Below, one piece after another: positions 60,966 to 64,000 of a stretch of 64,000 bases of DNA. The stretch spans positions 499,653 through 563,652 of the forward strand of contig DAOLES010000001.1 of assembly GCA_035326705.1 (NCBI GenBank), read 5' to 3'. The position numbers were made by a program, and so were the translations under genes. This DNA comes from Oligoflexia bacterium. GTDB lineage: Bacteria > Bdellovibrionota_G > JALEGL01. Within the stretch, counting starts at the first letter, position 1. The number at the start of each line of letters is the position of its first letter. Below the pieces are notes generated by a model that saw nothing but the letters and a program-made list of their open reading frames with translations, was not told where the DNA came from and did not search any database.

Positions 60966-61553
60966 ATGAAAACTTGGCAAGATATTCACTCCTATTGGTT
61001 TAAAGATTTATCTCTAGAAAAAAACTATCTTAAAGAGCGTGGACAACTCTGGTTTGGGAAAAATCCCAAGGTTGACCGTTATATGCGTAAACAGTTTTTA
61101 CCTCTATTAAAAGATTTTTCTGCCGGTAGACATTTTACTGAGTGGAAATCCAACCCGCAAAGTTACGTATCTCTTATTGTATTACTGGATCAGTTTTCTA
61201 GAAATATCTTTAGAGGTAGTTCTCAAATGTATGCGTATGATCATGCTGCCCTTAACTTGACTTTAGAAGGATTAAAAAAGAGCGTTGATGAAGACTTACA
61301 CCCTCTAGAAAGAGTGTTTTTTTATTTGCCTTTAGAACATAGTGAAAACTTAAATATCCAACGCTTGAGTGTAAAGATGTTCAAACAATTGATGGAAGAA
61401 GATAAAATTTTTACTGAGCACTACATTTACGCTGTTAAACACTATGATATTGTGGCCAAATTTGGGCACTTCCCTCATAGAAATGAAATTTTAAATCGCC
61501 CTAGCAGCCCTCAAGAAACTGAATTTCTCAAACAACCTGGAAGTTCTTTTTAA
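60966..61553 (+). CDS. DUF924 family protein
   Basis: 195 residues of the all-helical DUF924 family: DIHSYWFKDLSLEKNYLKER, QLWFGKNPKVDRYM, VLLDQFSRNIFRGSSQMYAY, and FFYLPLEHSENLNIQRLS. The family resembles TPR-type helical bundles; its function is unknown. Cytoplasmic. Its stop overlaps the stop of the convergent ccmH-like gene by 4 nt. Confidence 0.9.
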   Translation: MKTWQDIHSYWFKDLSLEKNYLKERGQLWFGKNPKVDRYMRKQFLPLLKDFSAGRHFTEWKSNPQSYVSLIVLLDQFSRNIFRGSSQMYAYDHAALNLTLEGLKKSVDEDLHPLERVFFYLPLEHSENLNIQRLSVKMFKQLMEEDKIFTEHYIYAVKHYDIVAKFGHFPHRNEILNRPSSPQETEFLKQPGSSF

Positions 61554-62101
61554 GAGTCGTCTCCGTATAGCTCTTGATCCAATTGCTTGGCATATTTAGC
61601 ATATTCTTGTGAATTTTTATTAGGCTTATCTTGCTGTTTGTCTTGTTCAGAAACTATTTTTTCTTCAATAAACGGTGCTTGTGCTGCAGACTTTTGTCCC
61701 TCTGACAAAGTGGACGTTCTCCATGATAAAATAATTTTATACACCCCAAACATTAACAGTGGCATAAGAATAAAGGGAAGAATCCACAACAAAAGGTTAA
61801 AATCTTCTTTTTTGGGACTGCTTAAAATTTTTTCTCCATATTCTGCCTCAAAATAAGCCAAGACCTCAGCATCACTTTTTCCAGCCAAAATCAAAGTTCT
61901 AACTTGCTCTCTTACGCCAAAAGCCATACCAGAATTATCCTCAGCCACGGTTTTTGCCCAGCAACAAGGAGCCATCAATAGCTTATCAATAGCTTGCGCA
62001 CGCTTTTCTTGCTCGGAATTTAACTCAGGAAGCTGGGCCTGCACACAGCTCAACAGAACCATGAAAATACCTATAGAAAGTTTTAAAACACGACCATTCA
62101 C
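61550..62101 (-). CDS. CcmH-like cytochrome c biogenesis protein with a CC pair
   Basis: 183 residues: a signal peptide or anchor (LSIGIFMVLLSCVQAQ), a periplasmic three-helix region (IDKLLMAPCCWAKT, then GVREQVRTLILAGKSDAEVL and FEAEYGEKIL), and a second membrane helix (LLLWILPFILMPLLMFGV) with a charged cytoplasmic tail. Fold elements match CcmH/CycL, which reduces apocytochrome c thiols for haem attachment. The usual LRCxxCQ motif is replaced by adjacent Cys46-Cys47. I recall such CCW variants in some deltaproteobacterial lineages. No other ccm genes are nearby; DsbD at 45246 could supply electrons. Confidence 0.8.
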   Translation of the reverse strand: MNGRVLKLSIGIFMVLLSCVQAQLPELNSEQEKRAQAIDKLLMAPCCWAKTVAEDNSGMAFGVREQVRTLILAGKSDAEVLAYFEAEYGEKILSSPKKEDFNLLLWILPFILMPLLMFGVYKIILSWRTSTLSEGQKSAAQAPFIEEKIVSEQDKQQDKPNKNSQEYAKYAKQLDQELYGDDS

Positions 62102-62226
62102 ACTTTATGTATCTCGTATAATCAGCATTTGATCAAATTCTTAAGCAATGTGACTCATATTTACATTCAAAAGCCCAGTATCTATTTTTTCTTGCTGATT
62201 GGCTTGATGAACGATATTAAGTTTTT

Positions 62227-63033
62227 ATGCGCAATTATCTTCAACTTATGCAACACATTATGGAAACAGGTGAAGACCGGACAGATAGAACGGGTGTAGG
62301 TACTCGCTCATTATTTGGCGCACAATTGCGCTTTGACTTACAAGAAGGGTTTCCTTTGGTGACCACCAAAAAATGTCACCTTAAGTCTATTATTCATGAA
62401 CTGTTGTGGTTTTTGCAAGGCGATACCAATATTGCTTATTTAAAAGAAAACAAGGTCCGCATATGGGATGAATGGGCTGATGAAAACGGTGACCTTGGCC
62501 CAGTATATGGTAAACAGTGGCGCAGTTGGCAAACATCAAACAGTGAGAGTATTGATCAAATCCAAAATTTAATGCACAGCTTAAAAAACAATCCGCATTC
62601 TCGTCGGCATATTGTTTCTGCTTGGAATGTGGCTGATGTAGAAAAAATGGCCCTGCCTCCCTGTCACACCATGTTTCAATTTTATGTCTCTTTAAACAAA
62701 GATAAACCGCGTTTATCCTGCCAACTGTATCAACGCTCAGCTGATTACTTTTTGGGTGTACCCTTTAATATTGCCAGCTATGCTTTACTCACCATGATGA
62801 TTGCCAATGTCTTAGATTATGACTACGGTGACTTTGTCCACAGCTTTGGTGATGTGCATCTGTATCAAAATCACTTTGAACAAGTGCAAACCCAATTAAG
62901 TCGAGAACCCTTTAGCAAACCAACAATGCATATTAAACGCAAACCCAAAGACATCTTTTCTTACCAATACGACGACTTTGAACTGGTCAACTATGAAGCA
63001 CATCCTGCAATCAAAGCTGAGGTTGCGGTCTAA
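62227..63033 (+). CDS. thyA: Thymidylate synthase
   Basis: Methylates dUMP to dTMP with methylene-tetrahydrofolate. 268 residues: TGEDRTDRTGVGTRSLFG, LVTTKKCHLKSIIHELLWFL, the catalytic loop LPPCHTMFQFYV, and SADYFLGVPFNIASYALL. Length and motifs are standard for the ThyA (not ThyX) class. folA begins directly after the stop, the usual pairing, since ThyA oxidises folate to dihydrofolate. Confidence 0.98.
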   Translation: MRNYLQLMQHIMETGEDRTDRTGVGTRSLFGAQLRFDLQEGFPLVTTKKCHLKSIIHELLWFLQGDTNIAYLKENKVRIWDEWADENGDLGPVYGKQWRSWQTSNSESIDQIQNLMHSLKNNPHSRRHIVSAWNVADVEKMALPPCHTMFQFYVSLNKDKPRLSCQLYQRSADYFLGVPFNIASYALLTMMIANVLDYDYGDFVHSFGDVHLYQNHFEQVQTQLSREPFSKPTMHIKRKPKDIFSYQYDDFELVNYEAHPAIKAEVAV

Positions 63034-63531
63034 ATGTTGATCTCAGCCATTGCTGCGTATAGCAAAAACAAAGTCATTGGTAAAAATAACGATATGCCCT
63101 GGCATATGCCACAAGAGTTTGCTCACTTTAAACGCACAACCCTGAATCATCATATTTTAATGGGCCGAAAATCTTTAGAAGCCTTGCCCGGTGTTTTACC
63201 CAAGCGAACTCATTTGGTCATTTCAAGGCAAGAACCAAGCATGACCCATCCCAATGTATTGTGGTTTAAAAGCATTGAAGCCGCTGTAACACATGCAAAA
63301 GATGCGGGTGAAACAGAGCTGTTTATTTGTGGTGGCGCGCAAATCTATGAACAATGCATGCGTATGTGTGATTACCTTTATTTATCTGAAATTGATCTCG
63401 ATATTCCTGATGGTGATGCTTTTTTTCCTGACTTTGATCAAACACAATGGCAAGTCATTGAAGAAAACCTGCACCCAGCTCTGAGTGAAACAGAACCTGC
63501 CTGGGTGTTTAGAAAATTTGCCCGTTTATAA
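63034..63531 (+). CDS. folA: Dihydrofolate reductase
   Basis: Reduces the dihydrofolate produced by ThyA back to tetrahydrofolate. 165 residues: ISAIAAYSKNKVIGKNNDMP, WHMPQEFAHFKRTTLNHHIL, MGRKSLEALPG, and FICGGAQIYEQCM. The ATG starts on the base after the thyA stop, so the pair is translationally linked. Standard length for a chromosomal FolA. Confidence 0.97.
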   Translation: MLISAIAAYSKNKVIGKNNDMPWHMPQEFAHFKRTTLNHHILMGRKSLEALPGVLPKRTHLVISRQEPSMTHPNVLWFKSIEAAVTHAKDAGETELFICGGAQIYEQCMRMCDYLYLSEIDLDIPDGDAFFPDFDQTQWQVIEENLHPALSETEPAWVFRKFARL

Positions 63532-63577
63532 AACAAATTTATAGACTTAAATAAAAATTTGAATGAAGATTTAAAGC

Positions 63578-64000
63578 ATGGGACATCATATCAGTGCGGC
63601 ATTGCTAAAAGGTGAGTTTGATCAAAATAAAGCTCGTGAATTTGATCTTAACCCCATTCAATTGTCCAAGAGTATCACAATGTTTCCTTTAGAAGCCAAC
63701 TATTGCGATTTTTGGTCTGAAAAACTGAATATTTTTGGCAGCCCTTCAGAACATACTTACCCTCTTTTAAACAGTAATGTTGTGCACCACATGATGAACA
63801 CAATTGCCAGTACCCCTACTTTTGCAATCATTGAAACCGATTATTCTGGCGGTGTTGGTGATCAAGCAGCCGCAGTTTATCAAGGGAAAGAAATTCTAAT
63901 GTCTCCACAAAGAAATAAAAAGAAGGTTATCAATCAAGCCATCAAAAAACTTGGGGTCAGAGTTCCATTCTTCCTGCGTCTTTTTTTTGTAGACGAGTTT
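63578..64000 (+). CDS. Unknown protein, N-terminal part (cut by window edge)
   Basis: From the ATG at 63578 the frame stays open for 141 codons to the window edge. It begins MGHHISAALLKGEFDQNKAR and contains an acidic, aromatic segment (LEANYCDFWSEKLNIFG) and ETDYSGGVGDQAAAVYQGKE, followed by a basic helix near the edge. No signal peptide. No family was recognised from this part. It lies 46 nt after folA and may be cotranscribed. Confidence 0.6.
   Translation, partial: MGHHISAALLKGEFDQNKAREFDLNPIQLSKSITMFPLEANYCDFWSEKLNIFGSPSEHTYPLLNSNVVHHMMNTIASTPTFAIIETDYSGGVGDQAAAVYQGKEILMSPQRNKKKVINQAIKKLGVRVPFFLRLFFVDEF

Noticed and set aside
1..64000. CRISPR array, transposon or prophage
   Set aside because: No regularly spaced repeats, transposase, integrase or phage structural genes are seen.

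Overview
The window is 64 kb of an AT-rich, Gram-negative, chromosomal genome. It holds about 53 supportable protein genes, one tRNA, and no rRNA, CRISPR array, transposase or phage genes. Three things suggest a member of the former Deltaproteobacteria (Bdellovibrionota or Myxococcota-like lineages): the gene order tilS-ftsH-cdaA-ybbR-glmM-pdxJ with a c-di-AMP synthase, a cluster resembling the Myxococcus Glt/Nfs envelope machinery with AgmX/PglI-type C-terminal domains, and many exported proteins of unknown family. A complete Na+-NQR, a K+-dependent-type membrane pyrophosphatase and a sodium:solute symporter suggest sodium energetics and perhaps a marine or saline habitat. This placement is inference; no marker gene was compared.

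Layout. 1-6.7 kb (minus strand): essential envelope and housekeeping genes (tilS, ftsH, cdaA, ybbR, glmM, pdxJ). 6.9-17.3 kb: a Glt/Nfs-like trans-envelope cluster with two outer-membrane barrel candidates, a TPR lipoprotein, a 1365-residue TPR protein, a small exported protein, a TonB-like AgmX-domain protein and a separate FHA-TM-AgmX-domain protein. 17.5-34.7 kb: metabolism and repair (pgi, trmH, an AsmA-like protein, a redoxin, a PhoX-like phosphatase, msrBA, a HIT protein, hemB, glpX, topA) mixed with exported proteins of unknown function. 34.7-37.2 kb: a tRNA-Thr gene followed by a 2-kb segment with a secreted caspase-like protein; the segment ends in a degenerate copy of the tRNA 3' end, so it looks like an island. 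37.3-49.5 kb: leuS, sufE behind a structured leader, two exported unknowns, hppA, dsbD, a second redoxin and a symporter. 49.7-57.0 kb: a complete nqrABCDEF-apbE-nqrM locus. 57.0-64.0 kb: small unknown genes, a YheU-family protein, an FKBP isomerase, a RecQ without an obvious winged-helix domain, a DUF924 protein, a CcmH variant, thyA-folA and a gene cut by the window edge.

How the genes work together. CdaA/YbbR/GlmM/FtsH link c-di-AMP signalling, peptidoglycan precursor supply and membrane quality control. The Glt-like genes would span inner membrane, periplasm and outer membrane, but no AglRQS-type motor is encoded here. ApbE and NqrM supply the covalent FMN and maturation steps for NQR; NQR and the pyrophosphatase would both feed ion gradients. 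DsbD and the redoxins handle periplasmic thiol chemistry, which the CcmH-like protein may use for cytochrome c maturation. Several unannotated inverted repeats lie in intergenic regions (upstream of phoX, topA, sufE and nqrA, beside the tRNA, and between yheU and the FKBP gene). A frameshifted two-helix membrane protein gene lies directly downstream of glpX.
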